Below, in pieces: positions 1-8,738 of a stretch of DNA of 64,000 nucleotides. Position numbers and translations under genes: made by a program. Every line of letters starts with the position of its first letter. Within the stretch, counting starts at the first letter, position 1. The DNA is from Thermobacillus xylanilyticus (lineage in GTDB: Bacteria > Bacillota > Bacilli > Paenibacillales > Paenibacillaceae), in the NCBI RefSeq assembly GCF_907165215.1, contig NZ_CAJRAY010000077.1, positions 1 through 64,000 on the forward strand, read 5' to 3'. The notes under the pieces were generated by a model. It searched no databases, was not told where the DNA came from, and worked only from the letters and a program-made list of their open reading frames with translations.

Positions 1-143
1 AGCTTTGCCCAGCTACATCAAGGCTTGTTTGCCCATTTCATACTGCGAAAGTTGAGTTTGTTAACCTTACGGAACCGCCGTATGCGGACCCGCATGTACG
101 GTGGTGTGAGAGGTCGGGGGCTAGCCGCCCCCTCCTACTCGAT
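1..143 (+). mobile_element. 3' end of a group II intron (domains V and VI), truncated by the window edge
   Basis: The segment at 66-143 has the layout of the end of a bacterial group II intron. Positions 71-104 can fold as the domain V hairpin (paired CCGCCGTA.. and ..TACGGTGG arms around a GGACC loop). Positions 111-139 form a domain VI stem (GGGGGC 116-121 with GCCCCC 127-132) with a candidate branch-point A at 137. The last bases are AT, fitting the AY intron end rule, so the 3' splice boundary is probably 143/144. The CGC-type domain V resembles class C introns, which often insert next to terminators. The reverse transcriptase gene and the 5' end lie outside the window. Family recognition is from memory of intron 3' ends, not a search. 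Confidence 0.75.
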
Positions 144-569
144 TTATTGCTCTCCGGCAACGTTCACCTGGAACGATACGCCGTACTTGTCCTTGACCAT
201 TCCGTAAAGCGGGCTCCAGTCCGTCTTCTGCAGCGGCATGACCACTTCTCCGCCTTCGCTCAGCGCGTCGAAGATCTTTCTGGCCTGCGCCTCGTCGTCA
301 AGGACGACGGCGATCTCGACGGCGCTGCCTTGCTGGTACGGCATGCCGGGAAACGCGTCGGAGAACATCAGCTCCGAGTCGCCGACTTTCAGCAGCGCGT
401 GCATGACGAGGTCCCGGGCTTCTTCGGGGACGGGGTGGTCCGAGACGGACGGCATATCCCCGAAGCTCATGATGCCCATGATCTGCCCGCCCAGCGCTTT
501 CTCATAAAAATAAATCGCTTCTCCCGCATTGCCGTTGAAAATCAAATACGGATTCAACCGGATGGACAT
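144..569 (-). CDS. VOC (glyoxalase/PhnB-like) family protein
   Basis: This 141-residue protein has the PhnB-like layout of the vicinal-oxygen-chelate superfamily: an N-terminal NPYLIFNGNAGEAIYFYEKA segment, a middle GDSELMFSD strand and a C-terminal YGMVKDKYGVSFQVN strand. These proteins bind a metal or small ligand in a beta-alpha-beta-beta-beta fold. Many PhnB-like members have no known substrate, so the reaction cannot be named. The ATG at 569 is preceded by AAAGGAG nine bases upstream, which favours it over the in-frame ATG at 602. The stop codon directly abuts the 3' end of the group II intron. Confidence 0.85.
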   Translation of the reverse strand: MSIRLNPYLIFNGNAGEAIYFYEKALGGQIMGIMSFGDMPSVSDHPVPEEARDLVMHALLKVGDSELMFSDAFPGMPYQQGSAVEIAVVLDDEAQARKIFDALSEGGEVVMPLQKTDWSPLYGMVKDKYGVSFQVNVAGEQ

Positions 570-671
570 GGACGTCAGCTCCTTTGCCTGGATGGTGGAC
601 AACCGTATTCAGTATGCCCCGGATCCGGAAGTCTTCCAGGAGCGGTTCATCCGTCCGCTGCGCAGCCCGGG

Positions 672-1289
672 TTAAGAGCCGATCGTCTTGTCCGTCACGT
701 TCCGTCTGGCGAGGCGGGAGCGGTAAATTTTCCAACCGATGTAAGCCGCCGTCAAAATCATGAACGCCGCGAGGACATACGATTGGTATTCCACGATCGC
801 GTCCATCGCCGCATCCCGGTCTCCGGGGTAAAACTTGCCGATGCTGAGCAGCAGGAACGTGGACGGCGCAATGCCGAGCATCGTGAGCAGCGTGTAGAGA
901 TGCAGCTTCATTCTGGACATGCCCGCGATGAACGGCACCGCGTTGCCCAGATGGAGCGGGCTCGCGATCGCGACGCTCCAGATGCCGTATTTGCTGAAGG
1001 CGGCGGACGCCTGCTCAAGCTGCTGCCTGCGGGCCTCGCTCAATCGTTTCGCCAGGCCGCTGCCCAGCGCGTATCCGATGAAATAGGGAATATAACTGCC
1101 GATGGCGTACAGCAAGCTACCGACTGCGGAGATCCAGGCGATCTGCAGCCACGAAAGTTCCATCACAAATCCGACCGTGACGATGAAGAACGTCCCGATG
1201 AACGGAAATGCGCTGCCTTCGATGAAAAGGGAAGCCAGCACGCCCCATATGCCCCACTCTTCCAACAATTCGAGCAGTGTCTCTGCCAC
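672..1289 (-). CDS. DedA family membrane protein
   Basis: The 205-residue product is an integral membrane protein of the DedA/SNARE-associated family. Visible family features are the early LFIEGSAFPFIGTFFI helix and the central ASPLHLGNAVPFIAGMSRM segment, which corresponds to the conserved re-entrant region. At least four hydrophobic segments lie at about 15-40, 45-75, 105-150 and 165-190. DedA proteins act in lipid-carrier or phospholipid flipping and membrane homeostasis. The start is a GTG at 1289 behind GGAAAGG with a ten-base gap. A TATAAT motif on this strand overlaps the stop codon of the sensor kinase upstream, so the gene may have its own weak promoter. Confidence 0.85.
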   Translation of the reverse strand: MAETLLELLEEWGIWGVLASLFIEGSAFPFIGTFFIVTVGFVMELSWLQIAWISAVGSLLYAIGSYIPYFIGYALGSGLAKRLSEARRQQLEQASAAFSKYGIWSVAIASPLHLGNAVPFIAGMSRMKLHLYTLLTMLGIAPSTFLLLSIGKFYPGDRDAAMDAIVEYQSYVLAAFMILTAAYIGWKIYRSRLARRNVTDKTIGS

Positions 1290-1343
1290 GGAAGTTCAAC
1301 CTTTCCATCGGACGAAGTCCGATGCGGAAATCTCATCGTTCCA

Positions 1344-2747
1344 TTATAGTACAGTCCGGCCCGGGCCGCATCCGTCGCGGGTCCAGGCCGGCACGCGGAC
1401 GATGAAGCGGGTGCCGGCGCCATGCTCGCTCTCGGCTTCGATCGTGCCGCCGTGCGCTTGCACGAACGCCTTCGCGATCGAGAGGCCGAGTCCCATGCCG
1501 CCCGTGCCGCGCGACCGGTCATCGTCCGCGCGGTAGAACCGGTCGAAGATGTGCGGCAGATGTTCCGGCGCGATGCCCGGCCCTTCGTCGGCGATCGCCA
1601 CGCGCAGCATGGCGCCGTTTCCGCGGGAATCGCCGCCGCCGACTGAAGATTCGGCCCGCACGTCGACCGTCACCGTGCCGCCGTCCGGCGAGTGGCGCAC
1701 CGCATTCATGATGATGTTCAGGAACACCTGCGTCATCCGGTGCGGATCGACGTCGGCATCGGGGAGTTCCGGCGCCGCTTCAAGCCGGATGCGGATGCCG
1801 CGCGCCGCGGCTTCCGTCCCGGCCCGTTCCGCGATCCGCCCGAGCAGATCCGCCAGGTTGACCCTTCTCCGGTCGAGCCGCAATTTGTTCGCTTCGGCCA
1901 GCGACAAATGATGCAGATCGCCGACCAGCCGGTTGAGCCGGATCAGTTCGTCCTGCAAGGGCAAGAGCGTTTCGGGACGGACCGCTTCCCCGCGAAGCTG
2001 CAGCTCTTCGAGCTGCCCCTGCATGATCGCGAGCGGCGTGCGCAGTTCGTGCGCGATATCGGCGGTCTGGTTGCGGCGCGCCGTCTCGTACCGCATGAGC
2101 TGTGTCGACATGGCGTTGAAAGCCGCCGCCAGCCTGCCGTATTCGTCCCGCGTCGTGACCGGCGCCTGCACGCCGAGCTCGCCGGCGCCCAGCCGTTCGA
2201 TGGCCGGCATCAGCGTGTGAATCGGCTCCGTCAGCCGGCGGGCCATCCGCCAGGCCGCCGCCAGCGCGATCAGGCCGACGACGGCCACGGCCGCAAGCAG
2301 CAGAATCGTCACCGAATTGCCGACGCCAAGCTGGATGATTTTCAGGCGGGCGGCCTCTTCAACATAGTAGTATAGATCGGCGATCCGCATGCCATCCAGC
2401 TCGATCCGTTCGTGCATGCCGAGCCGCCGGATCATCTCGGCGCTCTCGCCTCCGGCATGCAGCACGACGCTGCCGTCCGCCGAGAGCAGCAGCATGCTGT
2501 CGGCTTTCCGTTCACCAAGGAGCGATTTCAGTCGTTCGTCCCGCAACGTATTTTCCCATGAACTTCCATTTTCCAGGAAATAATTACCGATCTGATCCGC
2601 GATTGCCCGCACTTCTTCGCTTCGGTCCGCGATGGGAATATGGATGATCACCCCGCGCACGACGAACAGCGTAAGCCCTGCGAAAATAAGCCCCATGAGC
2701 GCGATCAGTGCAGCCATGGCGAGGAACAGACGTTTCCGGATCGTCAT
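1344..2747 (-). CDS. Sensor histidine kinase (HAMP-HisKA-HATPase, BaeS-like)
   Basis: The 467-residue protein is a membrane sensor kinase partnered with the regulator upstream. It has a transmembrane helix at about 8-30, an extracytoplasmic loop of about 110 residues, a second helix near 145-168 and a HAMP linker. The phosphoacceptor H-box (ADIAHELRTPL) is near residue 233, followed by an N-box (NIIMNAVRHSPDGG) and G-boxes (DEGPGIAPEH and GMGLGLSIAKAF), all intact. The signal is unknown. The start codon overlaps the regulator's stop by four bases, indicating translational coupling and 1:1 expression. The general layout resembles BaeS/CreC-type kinases, but the input loop is too divergent to assign a stimulus. 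Confidence 0.92.
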   Translation of the reverse strand: MTIRKRLFLAMAALIALMGLIFAGLTLFVVRGVIIHIPIADRSEEVRAIADQIGNYFLENGSSWENTLRDERLKSLLGERKADSMLLLSADGSVVLHAGGESAEMIRRLGMHERIELDGMRIADLYYYVEEAARLKIIQLGVGNSVTILLLAAVAVVGLIALAAAWRMARRLTEPIHTLMPAIERLGAGELGVQAPVTTRDEYGRLAAAFNAMSTQLMRYETARRNQTADIAHELRTPLAIMQGQLEELQLRGEAVRPETLLPLQDELIRLNRLVGDLHHLSLAEANKLRLDRRRVNLADLLGRIAERAGTEAAARGIRIRLEAAPELPDADVDPHRMTQVFLNIIMNAVRHSPDGGTVTVDVRAESSVGGGDSRGNGAMLRVAIADEGPGIAPEHLPHIFDRFYRADDDRSRGTGGMGLGLSIAKAFVQAHGGTIEAESEHGAGTRFIVRVPAWTRDGCGPGRTVL

Positions 2748-3430
2748 GCGCCGCCTCCGAACCGATAGCCGAATCCGTATACGGTCTGGATGAATGCCGG
2801 TTTCGACGGATCGTCCTCGATTTTCTTCCTCAGCTTGCTGATATGGGCGTCGACGGTCCGCTCATCGTTCAGGTAATCGTCCTCCATCGCGGCCTGCAGC
2901 AGTTGAAGCCGGCTGTAGACGATGCCCGGTCTGGCCGCCAGCGCGGTGAGCAGCCGAAATTCGGTCGGCGTCAGGGCAATTTCGACCCCGCGTTTCCAGA
3001 CGCGCATCTGCGCCTCCGAAATGGTCAGGCCGCCCCGCTCCATCAGCTTGTCCTGCGGTTCGCGGTCTCCCATCCGCCGGATCAGCGAACGGATGCGGGC
3101 ATGCAGTTCGCGCAGCGAGAACGGCTTCGTCACATAATCGTCGGCGCCGACTTCCAGGCCGATGATTTTGTCCGTCTCATCGGCCCGCGCCGTCACCATG
3201 ACGATGCCCGCGTTGCTTGTGCGGCGCAGCTCGCGGCAGACGTCGATGCCGCTCATCTCCGGCAGCATCCAGTCGAGCACGACGACCGCCGGCTTCGCGG
3301 ACTGCGCCAGCCGGAGCGCTTCCGATCCGGTGGAAGCCGTGATCACGTCATAGCCTTCGCGGCGGAAATAGGATGCCATGAAATCCAGCATTTTCGGTTC
3401 ATCGTCCACCAGGAGCAGCGTCAGCGCCAC
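2744..3430 (-). CDS. OmpR/PhoB-family response regulator
   Basis: The 228-residue regulator has a receiver domain (about 1-120) with acidic pocket VDDEP, phosphoacceptor Asp in LDWMLPEMSG, switch Thr in MVTARADE and Lys in DDYVTKPFS. A winged-helix DNA-binding domain (about 130-225) contains LTPTEFRLL and the wing RTVDAHISKLRKKIEDD. It would be phosphorylated by the coupled kinase and bind promoter DNA as a dimer. The start is GTG at 3430 with CAGGTGG upstream. Palindromic sequences upstream (3488-3538) could be its own binding sites, since autoregulation is common for such operons. Confidence 0.95.
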   Translation of the reverse strand: MALTLLLVDDEPKMLDFMASYFRREGYDVITASTGSEALRLAQSAKPAVVVLDWMLPEMSGIDVCRELRRTSNAGIVMVTARADETDKIIGLEVGADDYVTKPFSLRELHARIRSLIRRMGDREPQDKLMERGGLTISEAQMRVWKRGVEIALTPTEFRLLTALAARPGIVYSRLQLLQAAMEDDYLNDERTVDAHISKLRKKIEDDPSKPAFIQTVYGFGYRFGGGA

Positions 3431-3487
3431 GGCGAAACCACCTGCCTGTCACAAAAGTTTTGTCTCCATTGTACACGGACCGGCCGG

Positions 3488-3538
3488 AAGTTTGCGAAAC
3501 TTCAACATTTCCGCATCCGTTCTTCATATTTTCGCAAC
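3488..3538. promoter_or_regulatory. Paired inverted repeats between the two-component system and a divergent membrane gene
   Basis: Positions 3488-3504 read GAAGTTT-GCG-AAACTTC, a perfect interrupted palindrome. A second inverted pair is TTGCGAAA (3492-3499) with TTTCGCAA (3530-3537). They lie in the 158-bp intergenic region between the divergent genes starting at 3430 and 3589. An ATTGTA (3468-3473, TACAAT on the minus strand) could be the -10 of the regulator gene. Operator function is inferred from position and symmetry only. Confidence 0.35.
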
Positions 3539-3588
3539 AATCATTTGCTACGTTAACGGCAATCCATGCGGAAAGGAAGATGTGCAAG

Positions 3589-3954
3589 ATGAATAACGAG
3601 AAAAGGACGCGCGTTATGCGCAGCGGCTTTGCCGCCCTCGCCTGGCTGCTGACGGCCTGCATCGCCGTCCAGACGCTGCTGGCCGGAGCGGCGGTCTTCG
3701 TCGATCCGGCGTACTGGCGGAGCCACGTCGTATTCGTCCGCATCCTGGAATGGCTGCCGGTCCTCTTGCTGATCCTCGCGTTCCCGGGCAGATTCGCCGC
3801 CGCAATCAAATGGCGGGCTGCGGCGCTGTTCGGCCTCGTGATCCTGCAATACATGACGGCCAACATTCCGGGGATCGGCCTGTTGCATCCGGTCATCGCG
3901 CTGTTCATGTTCATGCTGGCCTGGCGGACGGCCGTGGCCGCGATGCGTCCGTAA
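3589..3954 (+). CDS. Small four-helix membrane protein, DUF6220-like
   Basis: The 121-residue product is almost wholly hydrophobic, with four predicted membrane helices at about 12-32, 48-70, 74-92 and 98-118. The pattern (helix, acidic/Trp loop, helix ending FPGRFAAA, helix ending HPVIALFMFMLA) resembles DUF6220-type proteins, for which no function is known. The ATG at 3589 is chosen because GAAAGGA lies eleven bases upstream; the ATG at 3580 is only two bases from it. It is divergent from the two-component operon, so it could be a target of that regulator, but nothing else links them. Confidence 0.7.
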   Translation: MNNEKRTRVMRSGFAALAWLLTACIAVQTLLAGAAVFVDPAYWRSHVVFVRILEWLPVLLLILAFPGRFAAAIKWRAAALFGLVILQYMTANIPGIGLLHPVIALFMFMLAWRTAVAAMRP

Positions 3955-4130
3955 TCCGCATGCTTATGATTCCCTCGTTCCGCTCTTGCGGCGGTGCTTC
4001 GGCAGAGTATTGCAGCGGATCTTCGGAAAAAACCGTAAGGAATAATGTCAAATTCGTATAGGTTTGCGCCGAATAACCCGCTATAATGGATAATGTAACC
4101 GATTACGAGGCATGAGAGGGAGAGAAGACT

Positions 4131-5198
4131 GTGAGGATGACGTTTCGCTGGTACGGCGAAGGCAACGACACGGTCACGCTGAGACAGATCCGTCAGATCC
4201 CCGGCGTCGAAGGCATCGTCTGGATGCTGCACGACGTGCCCGCCGGGGAAGTGTGGCCGATGGACAAGATCCGGCACTACAAGAAACTGGCGGACGAATA
4301 CGGCTTTCACATCGAGGTCGTTGAAAGCGTAAACGTTCACGAAGATATCAAAATGGGGCTGCCGTCGCGGGACCGGTACATCGAAAACTACATCCAGACG
4401 ATCAAAAACCTGGCGGAAGTCGGCGTGAAGGTGATCTGCTACAATTTCATGCCGGTGTTCGACTGGATGCGCACGGATTTGTTCAAAGAGATGGAAGACG
4501 GGGCGACGGCGCTCTTTTTCGAAAAAGCCAAGATCGACAACATGGATCCGCAGGAACTGATCCGCAAGATCGCCGAGATTCCGGACTTCACGATGCCCGG
4601 CTGGGAGCCGGAGCGGCTGAAGAAGGCCGGTCCGACGATCGAGGCGTACCAGAGCATCACGGAGGAAGATCTGTTCCGCAATCTGGAGTACTTCCTGAAG
4701 GCGGTCGTTCCGGTCGCGGAGCAGTATGACATCAAAATGGCCATCCATCCGGACGATCCGCCGTGGTCGGTGTTCGGCCTGCCGCGCATCATCACGAACC
4801 GGGACAACATCCGCCGCGTGCTGGACATGGTGGACAGCCCCTCCAACGGCATCACGCTGTGCAGCGGATCGCTCGGCGCGAATCCGGCGAACGACATCCC
4901 GGCCATGATCCGCGAGTTTGCGGGACGCATCCCGTTCGCGCACATCCGCAACGTGCGCGTGTATCCGAACGGCGATTTCATCGAAACGTCGCACCGCTCA
5001 AGCGACGGCTCCGTCGACATTGCCGAAGTGGTGCGGGCCTACCATGAGACCGGGTTCACGGGATACGCCCGTCCGGACCACGGACGCCACATCTGGGACG
5101 AGCAGTGCCGGCCCGGATACGGGCTGTACGACCGCGCGCTCGGCATCATGTACCTGTGGGGCGCCTGGGATGCGCTCGAACGCGTGAAGAAGGGATGA
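4131..5198 (+). CDS. uxuA: Mannonate dehydratase
   Basis: The 355-residue protein is a xylose-isomerase-fold enzyme that dehydrates D-mannonate to 2-keto-3-deoxy-D-gluconate, the third step of the hexuronate (glucuronate) pathway. Recognisable UxuA segments are the start ([20 protein letters not shown]), [16 protein letters not shown], the metal-site region [31 protein letters not shown] and the C-terminal [12 protein letters not shown]. The GTG at 4131 is preceded by GAGAGGGAG; an in-frame ATG at 4137 is possible. A TATAAT at 4082-4087 may be the -10 box. It is followed four bases later by the oxidoreductase that makes its substrate, so the two form an operon. Confidence 0.93.
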   Translation: MRMTFRWYGEGNDTVTLRQIRQIPGVEGIVWMLHDVPAGEVWPMDKIRHYKKLADEYGFHIEVVESVNVHEDIKMGLPSRDRYIENYIQTIKNLAEVGVKVICYNFMPVFDWMRTDLFKEMEDGATALFFEKAKIDNMDPQELIRKIAEIPDFTMPGWEPERLKKAGPTIEAYQSITEEDLFRNLEYFLKAVVPVAEQYDIKMAIHPDDPPWSVFGLPRIITNRDNIRRVLDMVDSPSNGITLCSGSLGANPANDIPAMIREFAGRIPFAHIRNVRVYPNGDFIETSHRSSDGSVDIAEVVRAYHETGFTGYARPDHGRHIWDEQCRPGYGLYDRALGIMYLWGAWDALERVKKG

Positions 5199-5202
5199 GG
5201 AT

Positions 5203-6048
5203 ATGCTGCCGATCCATGACAATCTGAAGGGCAAAGTCGCCGTCATCACCGGCGGCAGCGGCGTGCTCTGCTCGGCGATGGCGAGTGAGCTCGGCCGGCA
5301 GGGCGTGAAGGTGGCGATTCTGAACCGGACGGCGGAGAAGGGCGAGGCGGTCGCCGAAGCGATCCGCCGGTCGGGCGGCGAAGCAATCGCCGTTGCATGC
5401 GACGTGCTGGACGCAGCCGGCGTCGCGGAGGCGGCGGCCGTCGTCGCGGATAAGCTCGGCCCGTGCGACATTCTGATCAACGGGGCGGGAGGCAACCATC
5501 CGAAGGGCATTACGACGCATGAAATTTTCAAACCGGAAGATTTCGGCAAGGAAGGCGTGACGACGTTCTTCGATCTGACCCGCGAGGGCATCGAGTACGT
5601 CTTCAACCTGAACTTTATCGGATCGCTCCTTCCGACGCAGCATTTCGCGAAGCAGATGCTCGGCCGGGGCGGCGTCATCATCAACATTTCGTCGATGAGC
5701 GCGCCGAGTCCGATGACGAAGGTGCCGGCCTACAGCGCCGCCAAAGCCGCCATCGAGAACTTCACGCAGTGGCTGGCCGTCCACTTCGCGGAGGCCGGCA
5801 TCCGCGTCAATGCGATCGCGCCCGGCTTCTTCCTGACGGAGCAGAACCGCAGCCTGCTGACGAATCCGGACGGATCGCTCACGGAGCGGGCGCATAAAAT
5901 AATCACGCATACGCCGATGCGCCGGTTCGGTCAGCCCGAGGATCTGCTCGGGGCGCTGCTGTGGCTGGCCGACGATGCAACGGCGAGGTTCGTTACCGGC
6001 ATCACGGTGCCCGTCGACGGCGGATTTCTGGCTTATTCCGGCGTGTAA
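5203..6048 (+). CDS. uxuB: SDR-type fructuronate reductase (D-mannonate oxidoreductase)
   Basis: The 281-residue protein is a short-chain dehydrogenase/reductase. It has the nucleotide-binding motif [12 protein letters not shown] near residue 16, an NGAGG motif, a catalytic Ser-Tyr-Lys set (NISSMSA, then YSAAK) and a C-terminal [17 protein letters not shown]. The insert [18 protein letters not shown] is characteristic of the YjmF/UxuB-type SDRs that reduce D-fructuronate to D-mannonate using NAD(P)H. It is unrelated to the polyol-dehydrogenase type UxuB of E. coli. Position directly behind uxuA supports the role. No isomerase, kinase or aldolase of the pathway lies nearby. Confidence 0.87.
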   Translation: MLPIHDNLKGKVAVITGGSGVLCSAMASELGRQGVKVAILNRTAEKGEAVAEAIRRSGGEAIAVACDVLDAAGVAEAAAVVADKLGPCDILINGAGGNHPKGITTHEIFKPEDFGKEGVTTFFDLTREGIEYVFNLNFIGSLLPTQHFAKQMLGRGGVIINISSMSAPSPMTKVPAYSAAKAAIENFTQWLAVHFAEAGIRVNAIAPGFFLTEQNRSLLTNPDGSLTERAHKIITHTPMRRFGQPEDLLGALLWLADDATARFVTGITVPVDGGFLAYSGV

Positions 6049-6059
6049 TCCGCATGCAT

Positions 6060-6083
6060 CAGCCATCCCGGAAGGGGTGGCTG
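6060..6083 (+). terminator. Hairpin after the hexuronate pair
   Basis: CAGCCATCCC and GGGGTGGCTG form a ten-base-pair stem (one G-T pair) around a GGAA loop just after the SDR stop codon. Only a weak CTCTTG tract follows, so it may be an inefficient terminator. Confidence 0.45.
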
Positions 6084-6135
6084 CTCTTGCGCTTGATTAA
6101 GGGACCCGCCGCGCGGACAGGATGGAGGAATGGAT

Positions 6136-6645
6136 ATGATCGAGATTCGCCGGATGAGAGCGGAAGACGCCGCCATGATGCGGGAAGTTTTCCTGAAGCA
6201 CGGCATTCACCGTGATGAAGAGTATTATCCCCGATGTTGGCGGGAGAACGAGGCGGGCGCGCGCATTACGCTGCTCGCGTTCCGGGACGGCGAATATGCG
6301 GGAAGCCTGCACCTGCTGACGCGGTCCGATTACCCGTACTTCGCGGAGAACGGCATTCCGGAGATCAACGACTTCAACGTGATCCCGCCGATGCGGCGGC
6401 AGGGCATCGGCGACGCGCTGCTCGACGCCGTCGAGAAGATCGCGCTGGAGAAGTACGGGATCGTCGGCATCGGCGTCGGACTGACGGCCAGCTACGGCCA
6501 GGCGCAGCGGCTGTACGCCCGGAGAGGGTATATCCCGGACGGCCGGGGGGTCGTGTATAAAGGCCGGCCCGTTCCATTTGGCGAGCAGGTCCCGGTGGAT
6601 CACGACCTCAATCTGTTCTTCACGAAGACGGCGGAACGGTTGTGA
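6136..6645 (+). CDS. GNAT family N-acetyltransferase
   Basis: The 169-residue protein begins IEIRRMRAEDAAMM and carries the acetyl-CoA binding loop RRQGIGDALLDAV, followed by AQRLYARRGYIPDG, the usual order for GCN5-related acetyltransferases. The acceptor substrate cannot be deduced. The ATG at 6136 is preferred because GGAGGA ends six bases upstream, while the in-frame ATG at 6130 directly abuts that site. A second GNAT gene follows 89 bases downstream. Confidence 0.87.
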   Translation: MIEIRRMRAEDAAMMREVFLKHGIHRDEEYYPRCWRENEAGARITLLAFRDGEYAGSLHLLTRSDYPYFAENGIPEINDFNVIPPMRRQGIGDALLDAVEKIALEKYGIVGIGVGLTASYGQAQRLYARRGYIPDGRGVVYKGRPVPFGEQVPVDHDLNLFFTKTAERL

Positions 6646-6734
6646 AACGGTCTGCTGCGTTTTTTGCGGAGCCGACGGGGATTTTGGGGCTGTCGAAAAT
6701 TGTGGAGCTTGTGGAGCGGAGGTAAGGCAGGACA

Positions 6735-7559
6735 ATGCTGGTCTCGCTGCGTGCCCGGGACGAGGTGTTTGACCGTCCCGAATTTTTGCAGGACGAGGCG
6801 CGATTCCATCTGCTGGGCCAGCTCAGCGGTTTTTCGGATGCGCTCAGGATCAAATCGAGCGACGGCATGCTGCTCTATGCGCAGACGCCGGGCCGCAACG
6901 GCTGGCTGTGGGTGGACCCGTTCGCGGCGGAGGATGCCCGGCGCTCGCGCATCTGCGAGCTGGCGGAACGGCTCGACGATGTCGATCTGCCGGGCGTGAT
7001 CGGCGATCCCGCCGCCGCGCGGGCGTTCGCCGACGCCTATGCGGCCAGGCGGCGGATGGCCTGGACGGAACGGCTGACGCTGGTGCCGTACGAGTGCCGG
7101 GCGCTGCGCCTTGCGGCATCCGCCGAAGGCTGCCTCCGCAAGGCCGGAAGCGCCGACCGGTATACGGCCGCCCTCTTTCTCGCCGGGTTCTCGCGGGACG
7201 CATACGGCGAGCGCGTTCCCGCGTTCACGCAGCTTCCGGCGGCGGACCGGATGATCGAGGCGGGCGAACTGTTCTTCTGGACGGACGGGGACGAATGCGT
7301 GGCGATGGCGAACATCGCGTACCGCTCGGCGCGCCACGGGCGCATCAACGCGGTCTATACGCGGCCCGATGCGCGCAAGCGGGGCTACGGCAGCGCCATT
7401 ACCGCGGAGCTGACGCTCAAGCTGCTCGATGAAGGCCTGACGCCGATCCTGTACGCCGACGCCGCCAATCCGGGGTCGAACCGGATGTACCGCCGGATCG
7501 GATATGAGCCGCTCCGGCCGATCGTCGAGATCGGCTTCCACCGGGAGTGGAGCGCATGA
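6735..7559 (+). CDS. GNAT family acetyltransferase with N-terminal extension
   Basis: The 274-residue protein has a divergent N-terminal half (about 1-145) and a C-terminal GNAT domain. The domain contains the substrate strand MANIAYRSARHGRINAVYT, the acetyl-CoA loop ARKRGYGSAITAEL and the final PGSNRMYRRIGYEP. Two-domain GNATs of this kind are common in Bacillales; the substrate is unknown. The start follows GGAGG with a spacing of about 12 bases. The gene ends one base before a strong bidirectional terminator that separates it from the convergent amidoligase gene. Confidence 0.85.
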   Translation: MLVSLRARDEVFDRPEFLQDEARFHLLGQLSGFSDALRIKSSDGMLLYAQTPGRNGWLWVDPFAAEDARRSRICELAERLDDVDLPGVIGDPAAARAFADAYAARRRMAWTERLTLVPYECRALRLAASAEGCLRKAGSADRYTAALFLAGFSRDAYGERVPAFTQLPAADRMIEAGELFFWTDGDECVAMANIAYRSARHGRINAVYTRPDARKRGYGSAITAELTLKLLDEGLTPILYADAANPGSNRMYRRIGYEPLRPIVEIGFHREWSA

Positions 7560-7560
7560 C

Positions 7561-7607
7561 AAAAATCAGGAGGGAGACGGCGGCGCGCCGTCTCCCTCCT
7601 GATTTTT
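7561..7607. terminator. Perfect bidirectional terminator
   Basis: A perfect 22-bp inverted repeat (arms 7561-7582 and 7586-7607, three-base loop) begins with AAAAATC and ends with GATTTTT. It can therefore terminate transcription of both convergent genes, the acetyltransferase and the amidoligase. Confidence 0.92.
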
Positions 7608-7609
7608 GC

Positions 7610-8527
7610 TTACGTATCGGCCGGGCAGTCCGACAGCTCCCAGCCGCGGGCGGACGGCCGGGCGGTGAACCGGCGGATCGCGCCGCATTCGTCCTCGGCT
7701 TCGACGAGCAGCCGCCCGCCCGGCTCGGGCCGGATGGTGTGAATCTCGCCGTCCGGCATCCGCTCCGTAACGAGCGGCGCCAGCACCGGGACGAGCGCGT
7801 CTTCGAGCCACATGCGCTCCAGATGCCACAGGGGAGGCTCAGGCGGGGGCGGATAACCTTCCGCCGGCGCGCCCAGCGCCCGGGCGAGCGCTTCCGGCTC
7901 GTTCGGCAGCGCCTTCGCCGCGCCGACGGCTGCCGTCCACCTGAGGCAGAGCTCGACGGTCCGCACAATCTCGTCATACTCGAGCGAGCCGTTCGCGTAG
8001 CGGATCTCGACCGTTCCGTTGTCGTACCAGGCGCGGGCGTTGATGCCGCACCGGTGCGACTGCGGCCGCCCGGGATTGTGAAGCGCATTGCTGCCGGGCC
8101 GCGCCGCATACCGCTCGCGCATTTCCCGCGTCACCGGCGGGCAGAACATCCGCCGGTGGCCGGCCGTGCGCATCAGCCGGCGCAGCGCGTCCTGCGTGCC
8201 CAGCGCCGCGTCGAGCAGCGGCTCGATGATGGATTCGCCCCAGGCCGACAGGTCGACATGGACATGGAGGCCGCAGCTCCAGTTCGCGGCCGCGCCGGTC
8301 GCCTTGAGCCGTTCCGTCATCAGACGGATCTGTTCCCGCTCGCTCCAGGCGAGCGGCGGCGATGTCAATTCCGCTCCCGACGGCATGCCCCGTTCGTCAA
8401 CCTGCAGTTCGTTCGTGAGCATCGACCATCCGGCCGGCAGCTCCACTTCCAACGGCTTTCCTTCAACGAACTCGATTTCCACGCCGTAGCGCAATCTTTT
8501 CCAATCGACATTAAGCGGGTAAGTCAT
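7610..8527 (-). CDS. Amidoligase-family protein (COOH-NH2 ligase fold)
   Basis: The 305-residue protein matches the bacterial amidoligase family related to glutamine synthetase/gamma-glutamylcysteine ligase. It has the opening strand YGVEIEF (Mg/ATP-binding acidic motif), CGLHVHVD in the middle and a basic/acidic strand NGTVEIRYANGSLEYDE. Such enzymes form amide bonds between carboxylates and amines using ATP, in peptide tagging or small-molecule synthesis. The substrate here is unknown. The ATG at 8527 follows GGAGAGG and GAAAGGG. No gamma-glutamylcyclotransferase or glutaminase partner is adjacent, but a very short reading frame with an ideal SD lies about 70 bases upstream on the same strand. 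Confidence 0.82.
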   Translation of the reverse strand: MTYPLNVDWKRLRYGVEIEFVEGKPLEVELPAGWSMLTNELQVDERGMPSGAELTSPPLAWSEREQIRLMTERLKATGAAANWSCGLHVHVDLSAWGESIIEPLLDAALGTQDALRRLMRTAGHRRMFCPPVTREMRERYAARPGSNALHNPGRPQSHRCGINARAWYDNGTVEIRYANGSLEYDEIVRTVELCLRWTAAVGAAKALPNEPEALARALGAPAEGYPPPPEPPLWHLERMWLEDALVPVLAPLVTERMPDGEIHTIRPEPGGRLLVEAEDECGAIRRFTARPSARGWELSDCPADT

Positions 8528-8594
8528 TCCCTTTCATCCTCTCCGGTGTCTGATGGGGGTTCCAGGTCGACTTCCGGCGAGGAGGCGCACGGGA

Positions 8595-8621
8595 TTACCA
8601 GGGGATTTTCATAATCGGCAT
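8595..8621 (-). CDS. Possible 8-residue micro-ORF upstream of the amidoligase gene
   Basis: On the minus strand GGGAGG (8634-8629) is followed seven bases later by an ATG frame encoding MPIMKIPW and a stop. The spacing is ideal. It could be a leader peptide controlling the amidoligase gene, or the end of a slightly longer frame starting further upstream (reading ...RIKDEGGCGMPIMKIPW) that would contain a Cys. No family was recognised, and a chance occurrence is quite possible. Confidence 0.3.
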   Translation of the reverse strand: MPIMKIPW

Positions 8622-8738
8622 GCCGCATCCTCCCTCGTCTTTGATGCGCATATCAACCATTTCGATGCGGAGGCGCAAAAACCTCTCTGGTATAAAACGG
8701 CTAAAATTGTTTTTTCGCTGCCAGTCCGAACCTTTGGC

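Noticed and set aside
3399-4994. A 531-codon minus-strand frame spanning the DUF6220-like gene and uxuA
   Set aside because: It covers several unrelated plus-strand genes and intergenic DNA, has no SD, and its translation looks like shadow sequence.
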